Source: Nocardioides euryhalodurans | GTDB lineage: Bacteria; Actinomycetota; Actinomycetes; Propionibacteriales; Nocardioidaceae | NCBI RefSeq assembly: GCF_004564375.1 | Contig: NZ_CP038267.1 | Location: 3,846,501 to 3,910,500 of the forward strand | Reading direction: 5' to 3' | Length of the DNA: 64,000 bases | Notes under the pieces: model-generated | Told to the model about the DNA's origin: nothing | What the model saw: only the letters and a program-made list of their open reading frames with translations | The model's database searches: none | Made by a program: the position numbers and the translations under genes | Part shown: positions 32,647-41,699 of the stretch, piece by piece | Position numbering within the stretch: position 1 is the first letter of the stretch | How the letters are laid out: every line of letters starts with the position of its first letter

Positions 32647-34155
32647 ATGATGGACGAAGTGACGGCCACGATCCCGCACTGGCGGGGAGGCGAGCGCTGG
32701 ACGGGGGCGGGCGACCGCGCCGGCGACGTCTACGACCCGGCGACCGGACGTGTGAGCGGGAGGGTGCCGTTCGCCTCCGGCGAGGAGGTCGCCGCCGTGG
32801 TGGCCGAGGCGGTGGTCGCCGGTGAGGCGTGGGCGGCACAGTCGCTCACCCGGCGTACGGCCGTGATGTTCGCGTTCCGCGAGGCGGTCTCGCGTCGGCG
32901 CGAGGAGCTCGCGGCCGCGATCACGGCCGAGCACGGCAAGGTGCTCGACGACGCGCTGGGCGAGGTGCAGCGGGGGCTCGAGGTCGCCGAGTTCGCCTGC
33001 GGCGCTCCGCACCTGCTGAAGGGCGAGTTCAGCGACGGCGTGTCCGGGGGCGTCGACGTCTACTCGCTGCGGCAGCCGGTCGGGGTGGTGGGCGTGATCT
33101 CGCCCTTCAACTTCCCGGTCATGGTGCCGTTGTGGTTCGTCCCGATCGCGATCGCCTGCGGCAACGCCGTGGTGCTGAAGCCGTCGGAGAAGGACCCCTC
33201 CGCCTCGCTGCTCATCGCGGAGTGCTGGGCCGAGGCAGGGCTGCCGCCGGGTGTCTTCAACGTCGTGCACGGCGACAAGGTCGCCGTCGACGCGCTGCTC
33301 ACCCACGAGGACGTCGCCGCGATCTCCTTCGTGGGCTCGACCCCCATCGCGCGCTACGTCTACGAGACCGGCACCGCCCACGGCAAGCGGGTGCAGGCCC
33401 TCGGCGGGGCCAAGAACCACATGGTGGTGCTGCCCGACGCCGACCTCGACCAGGCTGCCGACGCGGCGGTCTCCGCCGGGTTCGGGTCGGCGGGGGAGCG
33501 GTGCATGGCGATCTCGGTGGTCGTCGCCGTGGAACCGGTGGCCGACGGCCTGGTCGAGGCGATCACCACGCGGATGGGTGGGCTCACCACCGGTGACGGG
33601 CGCGAGGGCGCCGACATGGGACCGCTGGTCACCGGCGCGCACCGCGACAAGGTCGCCTCCTACCTCGACGCGGGCGTCGCCGACGGGGCGCGGCTCGTCG
33701 TGGACGGGCGCGGCGTCGAGCCCAGCGGCGCCGCTGACGGCTTCTGGCTCGGTCCGACCCTCTTCGACGACGTGCGGCCCGGGATGTCGGTCTACGACGA
33801 CGAGATCTTCGGGCCCGTGCTGAGCATCGTGCGGGCGGCGTCGTACGACGAGGCGGTGGCGCTCGTCAACGCCTCGCCCTACGGCAACGGGACGGCGATC
33901 TTCACCACCGACGGCGGCGCCGCCCGGCGCTTCCAGCGGGAGGTGACGGTCGGGATGATCGGCGTCAACGTGCCGATCCCGGTGCCGATGGCGTACTACT
34001 CCTTCGGCGGGTGGAAGGCGTCGCTCTTCGGCGACACCCGCGCCCACGGCACCGACGGCATCCACTTCTTCACCCGCCAGAAGGTCGTGACCTCACGGTG
34101 GCCCGACCCCGCCGAGCGCGGTGGCGTGGACCTGGGCTTCCCCCGGCACACCTAG
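32647..34155 (+). CDS. mmsA: Aldehyde dehydrogenase, methylmalonate-semialdehyde dehydrogenase (acylating) type
   Basis: A 502-residue ALDH. The N-terminus IPHWRGGERW, the NAD-binding SFVGSTPIARYVYE, and the active-site region GSAGERCMAIS with its catalytic Cys are those of the CoA-acylating MmsA group. FNFPVMVPLWFVPIA and the C-terminal YYSFGGWKASLFGD also fit. MmsA makes propionyl- or acetyl-CoA from malonate or methylmalonate semialdehyde. In this operon it may process a 3-carbon aldehyde from longer polyamines or beta-alanine. Start is 32647 or 32650 (ATGATG), after GAGGACACCG. Confidence 0.88.
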   Translation: MMDEVTATIPHWRGGERWTGAGDRAGDVYDPATGRVSGRVPFASGEEVAAVVAEAVVAGEAWAAQSLTRRTAVMFAFREAVSRRREELAAAITAEHGKVLDDALGEVQRGLEVAEFACGAPHLLKGEFSDGVSGGVDVYSLRQPVGVVGVISPFNFPVMVPLWFVPIAIACGNAVVLKPSEKDPSASLLIAECWAEAGLPPGVFNVVHGDKVAVDALLTHEDVAAISFVGSTPIARYVYETGTAHGKRVQALGGAKNHMVVLPDADLDQAADAAVSAGFGSAGERCMAISVVVAVEPVADGLVEAITTRMGGLTTGDGREGADMGPLVTGAHRDKVASYLDAGVADGARLVVDGRGVEPSGAADGFWLGPTLFDDVRPGMSVYDDEIFGPVLSIVRAASYDEAVALVNASPYGNGTAIFTTDGGAARRFQREVTVGMIGVNVPIPVPMAYYSFGGWKASLFGDTRAHGTDGIHFFTRQKVVTSRWPDPAERGGVDLGFPRHT

Positions 34156-34182
34156 CCCGGGCGCAAGGTCCGGAGACGGAGA

Positions 34183-34223
34183 AAGCGCAGGGGCGGCCTC
34201 TCGGGCGGCCGCGCCCTGCGCTT
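34183..34223. terminator. Bidirectional terminator-like hairpin
   Basis: AAGCGCAGGGGCGGCC at 34183-34198 pairs with 34207-34223 through a stem of about 16 bases with one bulge and an 8-base loop. It sits between the convergent aldehyde dehydrogenase and aminotransferase genes. A at 34182 and T at 34223 flank it, but there is no long T-run. Confidence 0.65.
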
Positions 34224-34272
34224 CCACGAGGTGCGCCTCAGGTCCCCCGACTCCGGCACGCCCCCTCCCCGG

Positions 34273-35637
34273 TCACAACAGTGAGTACGCCTTGTCCAGC
34301 ACCACCCGCAGGATCTGCTCGATCTCGTCGAAGTGCTGCTGGTCGCAGATCAGCGGCGGGGCGAGCTGCACCACCGGGTCGCCCCGGTCGTCGGCCCGGC
34401 AGTAGAGGCCCTCCTCGTAGAGCGCCTTCGAGACGTAGCCGTAGAGGATCCGCTCGCACTCGTCGTCGGAGAAGGTCTCCCGGGTGGCCTGGTCCTTGAC
34501 CAGCTCGATCCCGTAGAAGTAGCCCTCGCCGCGCACGTCGCCGACGATCGGCAGGTCCTTGAGCCGCTCGAGGGTCGCGCGGAAGGCCCCCTCGTTGTGG
34601 CGGACGTGCTCGAGGACCTGCTCCTCCTCGAAGATCTGGAGGTTCTTCAGCCCGACCGCGGTCGAGACCGGGTGGCCGCCGAAGGTGTAGCCGTGGGCGA
34701 ACATCGCGCCGGGCTGCAGGAACGGCTCCATCAGCCGGTCGCTGGCGATCATCGCCCCCAGGGGCGCGTAGCCGGAGGTGATCCCCTTGGCGCAGGTGAT
34801 CATGTCGGGCTGGTAGCCGAACCGCTCGGCGCCGAACATGTGGCCGAGCCGGCCGAAGGCGCAGATCACCTCGTCGGAGACCAGCAGCACGTCGTACTCG
34901 TCGCAGATCTCGCGGACCCGCTGGAAGTAGCCGGGCGGCGGGGGGAAGCAGCCGCCGGCGTTCTGGACGGGCTCGAGGAAGACCGCGGCGACCGTGTCGG
35001 GGCCCTCGTTCTCGATCGCGACGGCGATCTGGTCCGCGGCCCACCGACCGAACGCCTCGAGGTCGTCGGAGCGCTCCGGTGCGCGGTAGAAGTTGGTGTT
35101 GGGCACCCGGAAGGTCGAGGGCACCAGCGGCTCGAACTGCTGCTTGAGCAGGGGCAGGCCCGTGATCGAGAGCGCACCCTGGGTGGTGCCGTGGTAGGCG
35201 ATGGCGCGGCTGATCACCTTGTGCTTCATCGGCTTGCCGACGAGCTTGTAGTAGTTCTTGGCGAGCTTCCACGCGGTCTCGACGGCCTCGCCGCCGCCGG
35301 TCGTGAAGAAGACCCGGTTGAGGTCACCGGGGGCGTACGACGCCACCTTGTCGGCGAGCTCGATCGCCGACGGGTGGGTGTAGGACCAGAGCGGCATGAA
35401 CGCCAGCTCCCTGGCCTGGGCCGCGGCCGCGTCGGCGAGCTCGGTGCGCCCGTGCCCGAGCTGGCTCACGAACAGCCCCGCGAGGGCGTCGAGGTAGCGC
35501 TTGCCCTTGGCGTCCCAGATGTAGGCGCCCTCGCCACGGACGATGATCGGCACCTCCTGCTGGGGAGAGTGGCGGGCGAAGTGCATCCACAGGTGGTCCC
35601 GGGCGGACTGCTGGAGCTGGTCGTAGTCGTGCGGCAT
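34273..35637 (-). CDS. Class III aminotransferase (putrescine/polyamine:pyruvate type)
   Basis: A 454-residue PLP enzyme. The N-terminus DHLWMHFARH and the motif GEGAYIWDAKGKRYLDALAG resemble SpuC-type putrescine aminotransferases. The cofactor Lys is in MITCAKGITSGYAPLGAMI; other marks are VFFTTGGGEAVETAWK and VLLVSDEVICAFGRLG. The likely product is 4-aminobutanal from putrescine, which the dehydrogenase at 37525 could oxidise. It is divergent from the amidohydrolase gene, with a shared 113-base control region. Beta-alanine:pyruvate aminotransferase is the main alternative. Confidence 0.88.
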   Translation of the reverse strand: MPHDYDQLQQSARDHLWMHFARHSPQQEVPIIVRGEGAYIWDAKGKRYLDALAGLFVSQLGHGRTELADAAAAQARELAFMPLWSYTHPSAIELADKVASYAPGDLNRVFFTTGGGEAVETAWKLAKNYYKLVGKPMKHKVISRAIAYHGTTQGALSITGLPLLKQQFEPLVPSTFRVPNTNFYRAPERSDDLEAFGRWAADQIAVAIENEGPDTVAAVFLEPVQNAGGCFPPPPGYFQRVREICDEYDVLLVSDEVICAFGRLGHMFGAERFGYQPDMITCAKGITSGYAPLGAMIASDRLMEPFLQPGAMFAHGYTFGGHPVSTAVGLKNLQIFEEEQVLEHVRHNEGAFRATLERLKDLPIVGDVRGEGYFYGIELVKDQATRETFSDDECERILYGYVSKALYEEGLYCRADDRGDPVVQLAPPLICDQQHFDEIEQILRVVLDKAYSLL

Positions 35638-35703
35638 GCGCCCATCATGCGGGTCAACAGGGGCGCTCGCAAGCGAAATCGTTGCTGATCTGGTCCAGAG
35701 TTG

Positions 35704-35710
35704 CGGAATC
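35704..35710. promoter_or_regulatory. Island motif copy between aminotransferase and amidohydrolase genes
   Basis: TGCGGAATCAG carries the CGGAATC element found at 27135. Related sequences CGAAATC (35674) and TGGAATGTCCG (35716) flank it at near-helical spacing. It lies in the divergent promoter region. Confidence 0.4.
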
Positions 35711-35750
35711 AGTAGTGGAATGTCCGTGCGACCACTGGTAGGAAGCGGCC

Positions 35751-37379
35751 ATGACGCGCGTGCTCCTCGCCGGTGGCCAGGTCTTCGACGGCACCACCCA
35801 CCGCGGCCCCGGTGCGGTCCTGGTCGTCGACGGGCGGGTCGAGGCGGTGGGTGAGGTCGACCCGGCGGCGGCGCGCGGCGCCGAGGTGGTCGACGTCGCG
35901 GGCGGGCTGGTGACGCCCGGGTTCGTCGACGCGCACGTCCACACCGTCCAGGGCGGCCTCGAGCGGGTGCGCTGCGACCTGTCGGCCGCCGTCTCCCGGG
36001 CGGAGTGCCTCGCGGCGGTGGCGTCGTACGCCGCCGCGCAGCCGGACCTGCCGTGGGTCCTGGGCGGGGGCTGGGCGATGGCGCTCTTCCCGGGCGGCAC
36101 CCCGACTGCCGCCGACCTCGACGCGGTCGTGCCCGACCGGCCGGTCTTCCTCCCCAACCGCGACCACCACGGGGCGTGGGTCAACAGCCGGGCGCTGGAG
36201 CTGGCCGGCATCGACGCCCGCACCCCCGACCCGGCCCACGGGCGGATCGAGCGCGACGCCGACGGCACCCCGACCGGCACGCTCCACGAGGCCGCGATGG
36301 AGCTGGTCAGCAGGCTGGTGCCGCCGACGACCGACGCCGAGTACTACGAGGCGCTGCTGGCCGGGCAGCAGCACCTCCACGAGCTGGGGGTCACCGGCTG
36401 GCAGGACGCGATCGTCGGCGCCTACGCGGGCATGGACGACCCGGGACCGACGTACCGCCTCGCGGCGGAGCGCGGCGACCTCACCGGGTGGGTCGTCGGC
36501 GCCCTGTGGTGGGAGCGCGAGCGTGGGCTCGAGCAGGTCGCCGACCTCGTGACGAGGCGGGAGGAGCTCACGCACGGCCGGTTCCGGGCGACCTCGGTGA
36601 AGGTGATGCAGGACGGGGTGCTCGAGAACTTCACGGCGGCCGTGTCGACGCCCTACCTCGACCGGTGCGGCCACCCGACCGAGGGCGCCGGGTTCTCGTT
36701 CGTGGACGCGCAGGTGCTGCGCGAGGCGGCGGTGGCGCTCTCGGCGGAGGGCTTCCAGGTGCACGTCCACGCCATCGGGGACCGGGGCGTGCGGGAGACG
36801 CTCGACGCCTTCGCCGCCGTCCCCGCCGAGCAGCGGGCCGCGCTGCGCCACCACCTCGCCCACCTGCAGGTGGTCCGGCCCGACGACGTGGCACGGTTCG
36901 CCGCGCTGGGGGTGGTCGCCAATGCGCAGGCGCTGTGGGCGTGCTTCGACGACCAGATGGTCGACCTCACCCTGCCCTTCCTGGGGGAGGAGCGTGGCCG
37001 CTGGCAGTACCCCTTCGGCGCGATCCACCGCGCAGGCGGACGGCTGGCGATGGGGAGCGACTGGCCGGTGACCAGCCCCGACCCGTTGGCCGCCATCCAC
37101 ACCGCCGTCACCAGGACGACGTACGACGACCCGGGCCGTGCGGGCACGGAGCCGTTCCTCCCGGAGCAGGCGGTCGACCTGACGACCGCGTTCGCGGCGT
37201 ACACCTCGGGCAGCGCGTGGCTCAACCACCGCGACGACGCGGGCGTGCTCCGGCCGGGCGCCGTGGCCGACCTCGTGGTGCTCGACCGGGACCCGTTCGC
37301 CGGTCCGGCCGAGGAGATCGGTGCCGCCCGGGTGCGGTCGACCTGGGTCGACGGCCGGCCCGTCCACGTGTCGTCGTGA
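35751..37379 (+). CDS. Amidohydrolase family protein (YtcJ/DUF-type, metal-dependent)
   Basis: A 542-residue amidohydrolase-superfamily enzyme. The first metal motif HVHTVQGG follows VTPGFVDA at about 55-65. Later ligands are in FLPNRDHHGAWVNS, HVHAIGDRGVRETLD, LRHHLAHLQVV and the final Asp in MGSDWPVTSPDP. This is the YtcJ-like N-acyl/amide-hydrolase group with no signal peptide. It shares a control region with the aminotransferase gene, so it may free an amine from an amide or hydrolyse an N-acyl polyamine. The exact substrate cannot be told. ATG at 35751 follows AGGAAG. Confidence 0.85.
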   Translation: MTRVLLAGGQVFDGTTHRGPGAVLVVDGRVEAVGEVDPAAARGAEVVDVAGGLVTPGFVDAHVHTVQGGLERVRCDLSAAVSRAECLAAVASYAAAQPDLPWVLGGGWAMALFPGGTPTAADLDAVVPDRPVFLPNRDHHGAWVNSRALELAGIDARTPDPAHGRIERDADGTPTGTLHEAAMELVSRLVPPTTDAEYYEALLAGQQHLHELGVTGWQDAIVGAYAGMDDPGPTYRLAAERGDLTGWVVGALWWERERGLEQVADLVTRREELTHGRFRATSVKVMQDGVLENFTAAVSTPYLDRCGHPTEGAGFSFVDAQVLREAAVALSAEGFQVHVHAIGDRGVRETLDAFAAVPAEQRAALRHHLAHLQVVRPDDVARFAALGVVANAQALWACFDDQMVDLTLPFLGEERGRWQYPFGAIHRAGGRLAMGSDWPVTSPDPLAAIHTAVTRTTYDDPGRAGTEPFLPEQAVDLTTAFAAYTSGSAWLNHRDDAGVLRPGAVADLVVLDRDPFAGPAEEIGAARVRSTWVDGRPVHVSS

Positions 37380-37460
37380 GGGGTGGCCGGGATCCCGTGG
37401 CGGTGATCGGCACGAGCGGCGCGGCTGCGCAGACCCGCCGCGTCCGGTGAAGAAACAACG

Positions 37461-37499
37461 GATTCCGCCAGATGGACCCGGCAGCCCCTACCGATTCCG
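37461..37499 (+). promoter_or_regulatory. Paired island motif before the aldehyde dehydrogenase gene
   Basis: GATTCCG occurs at 37461-37467 (in the palindrome CGGATTCCG) and at 37493-37499, centred 32 bases apart, three helical turns. The second copy lies where the -35 box of the TAGGGT promoter would be, so binding could block or aid transcription. Confidence 0.5.
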
Positions 37500-37511
37500 T
37501 AGTTCCGTGGT

Positions 37512-37517
37512 TAGGGT
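37512..37517 (+). promoter_or_regulatory. Candidate -10 box for a leaderless aldehyde dehydrogenase transcript
   Basis: TAGGGT is seven bases before the ATG at 37525. No ribosome site precedes the ATG. Confidence 0.4.
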
Positions 37518-37524
37518 TCACGCC

Positions 37525-38958
37525 ATGGCAGACACGACGTTCCGCAACATCATCAACGGCGCACTGGTCGACTCGGCCTCGGGCGAGACCTACGACGTCA
37601 TCGACCCCACCACGGGTGGCGTCTACGGCCAGGCGCAGAAGAGCGGCGCGGAGGACGTCGACCGCGCGTACGCCGCGGCGGCGACCGCGTTCGAGACCTG
37701 GGGCCAGACCACGCCGGCTGAGCGGCAGCGCGCACTGCTGAAGATCGCCGACGCGCTCGAGGAGCGCGCCCGGGAGTTCGTCGACGTCGAGTCGCGTGAC
37801 ACCGGCAAGCCGATCGGCTTCACGGTCGACGAGGAGCTGCCGCCCGCCATCGACCAGATCCGGTTCTTCGCCGGTGCCGCCCGGGTGCTGGAGGGCAAGT
37901 CCGGAGGCGAGTACCTCAAGGACCACACGTCGTTCGTCCGCCGCGAGCCGATCGGGGTCGTGGGCCAGGTGACGCCCTGGAACTACCCGCTGATGATGAT
38001 GGTCTGGAAGATCGCCCCGGCCCTCGCCGCCGGCAACACGATCGTCCTCAAGCCCTCCGACACCACGCCCGCGTCGACCACGCTCTTCGCCGAGATGGCC
38101 CAGGAGTTCCTGCCCCCGGGCGTCTTCAACGTCGTCACCGGTGACCGCGACACCGGCCGTACGCTCGTCGAGCACCCGACCCCGCAGCTGGTCGCGATCA
38201 CCGGCTCGGTCCGGGCCGGCATGCAGGTCGCCGCCTCGGCGGCCGCGCAGCTCAAGCGGGTCCACCTCGAGCTCGGCGGCAAGGCGCCCGTCATCGTCTT
38301 CGACGACGCCGACGTGGAGGCTGCGGCGGAGGGCATCGCCGGGGCCGGCTACTTCAACGCCGGCCAGGACTGCACCGCGGCGACCCGGGTGCTCGCCGGA
38401 CCCGGTGTCCACGACGACTTCGTGGCCGCGCTCGCCGAGCAGGCCCGCAACTCCAGGACGGGCATGCCGGACGACGAGGACATCCTCTTCGGTCCCCTCA
38501 ACAACGCCGACCAGCTCGCCCGCGTCAGCGGCATGGTCGACCGGCTGCCCGACCACGCGCAGGTGGTCGCCGGCGGCTCCCGCCAGGGCGACGCCGGCTA
38601 CTTCTACGAGGCCACGGTCCTCTCGGGCCTCCAGCAGGACGACGAGCAGGTCCAGGACGAGATCTTCGGTCCGGTGATCACCGTCCAGAAGTTCTCCGAC
38701 GAGGGCGAGGCGCTGCGCTGGGCCAACGGGGTGAAGTACGGCCTGGCCTCGAGCGTCTGGACCCGCGACCACGGCCGCGCGATGCGGATGGCCAAGCACC
38801 TCGACTTCGGTGCGGTGTGGATCAACACCCACATCCCGATCGTGGCGGAGATGCCGCACGGCGGCTTCAAGGACTCCGGCTACGGCAAGGACCTGTCGAT
38901 GTACGGCCTCGAGGACTACACGCGCATCAAGCACGTCATGAGCTACATCGGCGAGTAG
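37525..38958 (+). CDS. Gamma-aminobutyraldehyde dehydrogenase-like ALDH
   Basis: A 477-residue NAD(P)-dependent aldehyde dehydrogenase. Landmarks are VGQVTPWNYPLMMMVWKIAPALAAG-type sequence, the catalytic Glu in LELGGKAPVIV, and the catalytic Cys in NAGQDCTAATRV. The C-terminus HIPIVAEMPHGGFKDSGYGKD resembles PatD/Prr enzymes that turn 4-aminobutanal into GABA. The island context supports this substrate; betaine-aldehyde dehydrogenase is the main alternative. The ATG at 37525 gives the expected MADTTFRNIINGALVD start. Two GATTCCG motifs lie upstream. Confidence 0.88.
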   Translation: MADTTFRNIINGALVDSASGETYDVIDPTTGGVYGQAQKSGAEDVDRAYAAAATAFETWGQTTPAERQRALLKIADALEERAREFVDVESRDTGKPIGFTVDEELPPAIDQIRFFAGAARVLEGKSGGEYLKDHTSFVRREPIGVVGQVTPWNYPLMMMVWKIAPALAAGNTIVLKPSDTTPASTTLFAEMAQEFLPPGVFNVVTGDRDTGRTLVEHPTPQLVAITGSVRAGMQVAASAAAQLKRVHLELGGKAPVIVFDDADVEAAAEGIAGAGYFNAGQDCTAATRVLAGPGVHDDFVAALAEQARNSRTGMPDDEDILFGPLNNADQLARVSGMVDRLPDHAQVVAGGSRQGDAGYFYEATVLSGLQQDDEQVQDEIFGPVITVQKFSDEGEALRWANGVKYGLASSVWTRDHGRAMRMAKHLDFGAVWINTHIPIVAEMPHGGFKDSGYGKDLSMYGLEDYTRIKHVMSYIGE

Positions 38959-39072
38959 GCGTCGTGACGCGCGGCGCCCGGCGGCGTGGCCGTCCCTCGA
39001 CGGCCGACCCCGGGCCGCGTCCGCTCCTCCACCCTGCCCTGCACCACGCGTGACGACGTCCAAGGAGACACG

Positions 39073-40305
39073 ATGAAGATCCTTCTGATCGGAGCCGGCG
39101 GTGTCGGCGGTGCGTTCGCCGCCATCGCTGCCCGGCGCGACTTCTTCGAGGCGATCGTCATCGCCGACTACGACCCGGTGAGGGCCGAGAAGGCTGCGGT
39201 CGCCGACGACCGGTTCACGGCAGCGCAGGTCGACGCCTCCTCGCAGGCCTCGGTCGAGGCGCTGTGCCGCGAGCACGGCATCACCCACGTGATGAACGCG
39301 GTCGACCCGGTCTTCAACATGCCGGTCTTCGAGGGCGCGCTGGCCGCCGGGGCCGACTACGTCGACATGGCGATGTCGCTCAGCCGGCCGCACCCCGACG
39401 CCCCGTACGCGAGGGCGGGGGTCAAGCTCGGCGACGAGCAGTTCGCCCAGGCCGGGCAGTGGGAGCAGGCGGGTCGGCTGGCGCTGGTCGGGATGGGCGT
39501 CGAGCCGGGCCTGTCCGACGTGTTCGCGCGCTACGCGGCCGACCACCTGTTCTCCGACATCGACGAGCTCGGCACCCGCGACGGAGCCAACCTCGTGGTG
39601 ACCGACGACGACGGCAACGAGATCTTCGCGCCGTCGTTCTCGATGTGGACCACCATCGAGGAGTGCCTCAACCCGCCGGTGATCTACGAGAAGGCGCGCG
39701 CCGAGGTCGACGGGGGCTGGTTCACCACGCCGCCGTTCAGCGAGCCCGAGGTCTTCGACTTCCCCGAGGGGATCGGCCCCGTCGAGTGCGTCAACGTGGA
39801 GCACGAGGAGGTGCTCCTGATGCCGCGCTGGATCGACTGCAAGCGCGCCACGTTCAAGTACGGCCTCGGCGACGAGTTCATCAACATCCTCAAGGTGCTG
39901 CACACGCTCGGCCTCGACCGCACCGACAAGGTCCGGGTCAAGGGGGTGGAGGTCAGCCCGCGCGACGTGGTCGCCGCCGTGCTCCCGGACCCCGCGACCG
40001 TGGGGCCGCGGATGAAGGGGAAGACCTGCGCCGGCCTGTGGGTCACCGGGACGGGGAAGGACGGCGAGCCCCGGTCGACCTACCTCTACCACGTGGTCGA
40101 CAACGAGTGGACGATGCAGGAGTACGGCCACCAGTGCGTGGTCTGGCAGACCGCGATCAACCCGGTGGTCGCGCTGGAGCTCCTCGCCCGCGGGACCTGG
40201 TCGGGCAGCGGGGTGCTGGGGCCGGAGGCCTTCGACGCGGTGCCGTTCCTCGACCTGCTGACCGAGTACGGCTCGCCGTGGGGCTTCCAGGAGGTGGCGT
40301 CGTGA
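39073..40305 (+). CDS. Saccharopine dehydrogenase family protein
   Basis: A 410-residue protein with an N-terminal Rossmann domain (ILLIGAGGVGGAFAAIAARR) and the family C-terminal part (VGMGVEPGLSDVFARYAADH, VVWQTAINPVVALELLARGTW). Relatives are saccharopine and carboxynorspermidine dehydrogenases, which make or break a secondary amine between an amino acid and an oxo acid. Between an aminobutanal dehydrogenase and gabT it may act on an N-carboxyalkyl amine from lysine or polyamines. ATG at 39073 follows AAGGAG. gabT overlaps its stop (GTGA at 40302-40305). Confidence 0.85.
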   Translation: MKILLIGAGGVGGAFAAIAARRDFFEAIVIADYDPVRAEKAAVADDRFTAAQVDASSQASVEALCREHGITHVMNAVDPVFNMPVFEGALAAGADYVDMAMSLSRPHPDAPYARAGVKLGDEQFAQAGQWEQAGRLALVGMGVEPGLSDVFARYAADHLFSDIDELGTRDGANLVVTDDDGNEIFAPSFSMWTTIEECLNPPVIYEKARAEVDGGWFTTPPFSEPEVFDFPEGIGPVECVNVEHEEVLLMPRWIDCKRATFKYGLGDEFINILKVLHTLGLDRTDKVRVKGVEVSPRDVVAAVLPDPATVGPRMKGKTCAGLWVTGTGKDGEPRSTYLYHVVDNEWTMQEYGHQCVVWQTAINPVVALELLARGTWSGSGVLGPEAFDAVPFLDLLTEYGSPWGFQEVAS

Positions 40306-41638
40306 CCGGGCAGGGCGGTCCCGGGCTGCCGCAGGAGCGCCGGTTGGTGACGGCGGTCCCCGGCCCGCAGTCGCAGGCCAGGCTGGACCGCAAGAAGGCC
40401 CACGTCGCCGACGGCGTCGGCACGGTGCTGCCCGTCTTCGTGACTGCCGCGGGCGGCGGCGTGCTCGTCGACGTCGACGGCAACTCGCTCATCGACCTCG
40501 GGTCCGGCATCGCGGTGACGACGGTCGGCAACGCCGCCCCGAGGTCGTCTCGAGGGTGCACGCGCAGGTCGACGCCTTCACCCACACCTGCTTCATGGTC
40601 ACGCCCTACGACGCGTACGTCGACGTGTGCGCGGAGCTCGCGGAGCTGACCCCGGGCGACCACGCCAAGAAGTCGGCGCTCTTCAACTCCGGCGCGGAGG
40701 CGGTCGAGAACGCCGTCAAGATCGCCCGCACCGCCACCGGTCGCGACGCCGTGGGCGTCTTCGACCACGCCTACCACGGGCGTACCAACCTGACGATGGC
40801 GATGACCGCCAAGAACATGCCCTACAAGCACGGCTTCGGGCCCTTCGCCGGCGAGGTCTACCGGGCACCGATGTCCTACCCCTTCCGGGACGGGCTCTGG
40901 GGCGCCGAGGCGGCCGCCCGGGCCGTCGACGTCCTCGACAAGCAGGTCGGCGCCGACAACCTCGCCTGCCTGGTGATCGAGCCGATCCTGGGCGAGGGGG
41001 GCTTCGTCGTCCCGGCGCAGGGCTTCCTGCCGGCGCTGGCCGAGTGGTGCCGCGACCGGGGCGTGCTGCTGGTGGCCGACGAGATCCAGTCGGGCTTCTG
41101 CCGGACCGGCGACTGGTTCGCCAGCGACCACGAGGGTGTCGTGCCCGACCTGGTGACCACCGCGAAGGGCATCGCGGGCGGCTTCCCCCTCGCCGGGGTC
41201 ACCGGCCGCGCCGAGCTGATGGACAGCGTGCACGTGGGCGGTCTGGGTGGTACCTACGGCGGCAACCCGGTCGCCTGTGCGGCGGCACTCGGCGCCATCG
41301 AGGAGATGCGTCGCCACGACCTGACCGCTCGCGCCCGCGAGATCGGGGCGACGATGACGGCACGGCTGGAGGCGCTCCGCGCCGAGCACCCGGTGATCGG
41401 TGACGTCCGCGGCCGCGGCGCGATGATGGCGATCGAGCTCACCGCGCCCGGGACGACCGACCCCGACCCGGCTCGAACGGCTGCCGTGGCCGCCTACTGC
41501 CACCAGCAGGGCGTGGTCACCCTCACCTGCGGCACCTGGGCCAACGTCTTCCGGTTCCTGCCACCGCTCTCGATCCCCGACCACCTGCTCGACGAGGGCT
41601 TCGACGTGGTGGCGGAGGCGTTCGCGGCCACTGCCTGA
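40302..41638 (+). pseudogene. gabT: 4-aminobutyrate aminotransferase, frameshifted
   Basis: The GTG at 40302 opens a class III aminotransferase that reads LIDLGSGIAVTTVGNAAP, then shifts frame. The downstream frame from about 40541 restores the family sequence: EVVSRVHAQVDAFTHTCFM, FNSGAEAVENAVKIAR, VADEIQSGFCRTG, the PLP Lys in TTAKGIAGGFPLAG and GGLGGTYGGNPVACAAA, to the stop at 41638. One C is missing from the run at 40537-40540. Translation from the ATG inside 40556 would lose ~85 residues. GabT converts GABA and 2-oxoglutarate to succinate semialdehyde. It is either a recent loss or an assembly error in a homopolymer. Confidence 0.85.
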
Positions 41639-41699
41639 CCACGCCTCGACCCCGCGGGGCGACCGGCCCGACCGCCGGCCGCCCTGAGAGACTTGTCGG

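Noticed and set aside
37222..40131. Very long open frames opposite known genes, such as a 969-codon minus-strand frame here and similar ones at 169-2058 and 55980-58178
   Set aside because: They are shadows of GC-rich genes on the other strand. Composition is dominated by Arg, Gly, Val, Asp and His with no domain, and the plus-strand genes are well supported.
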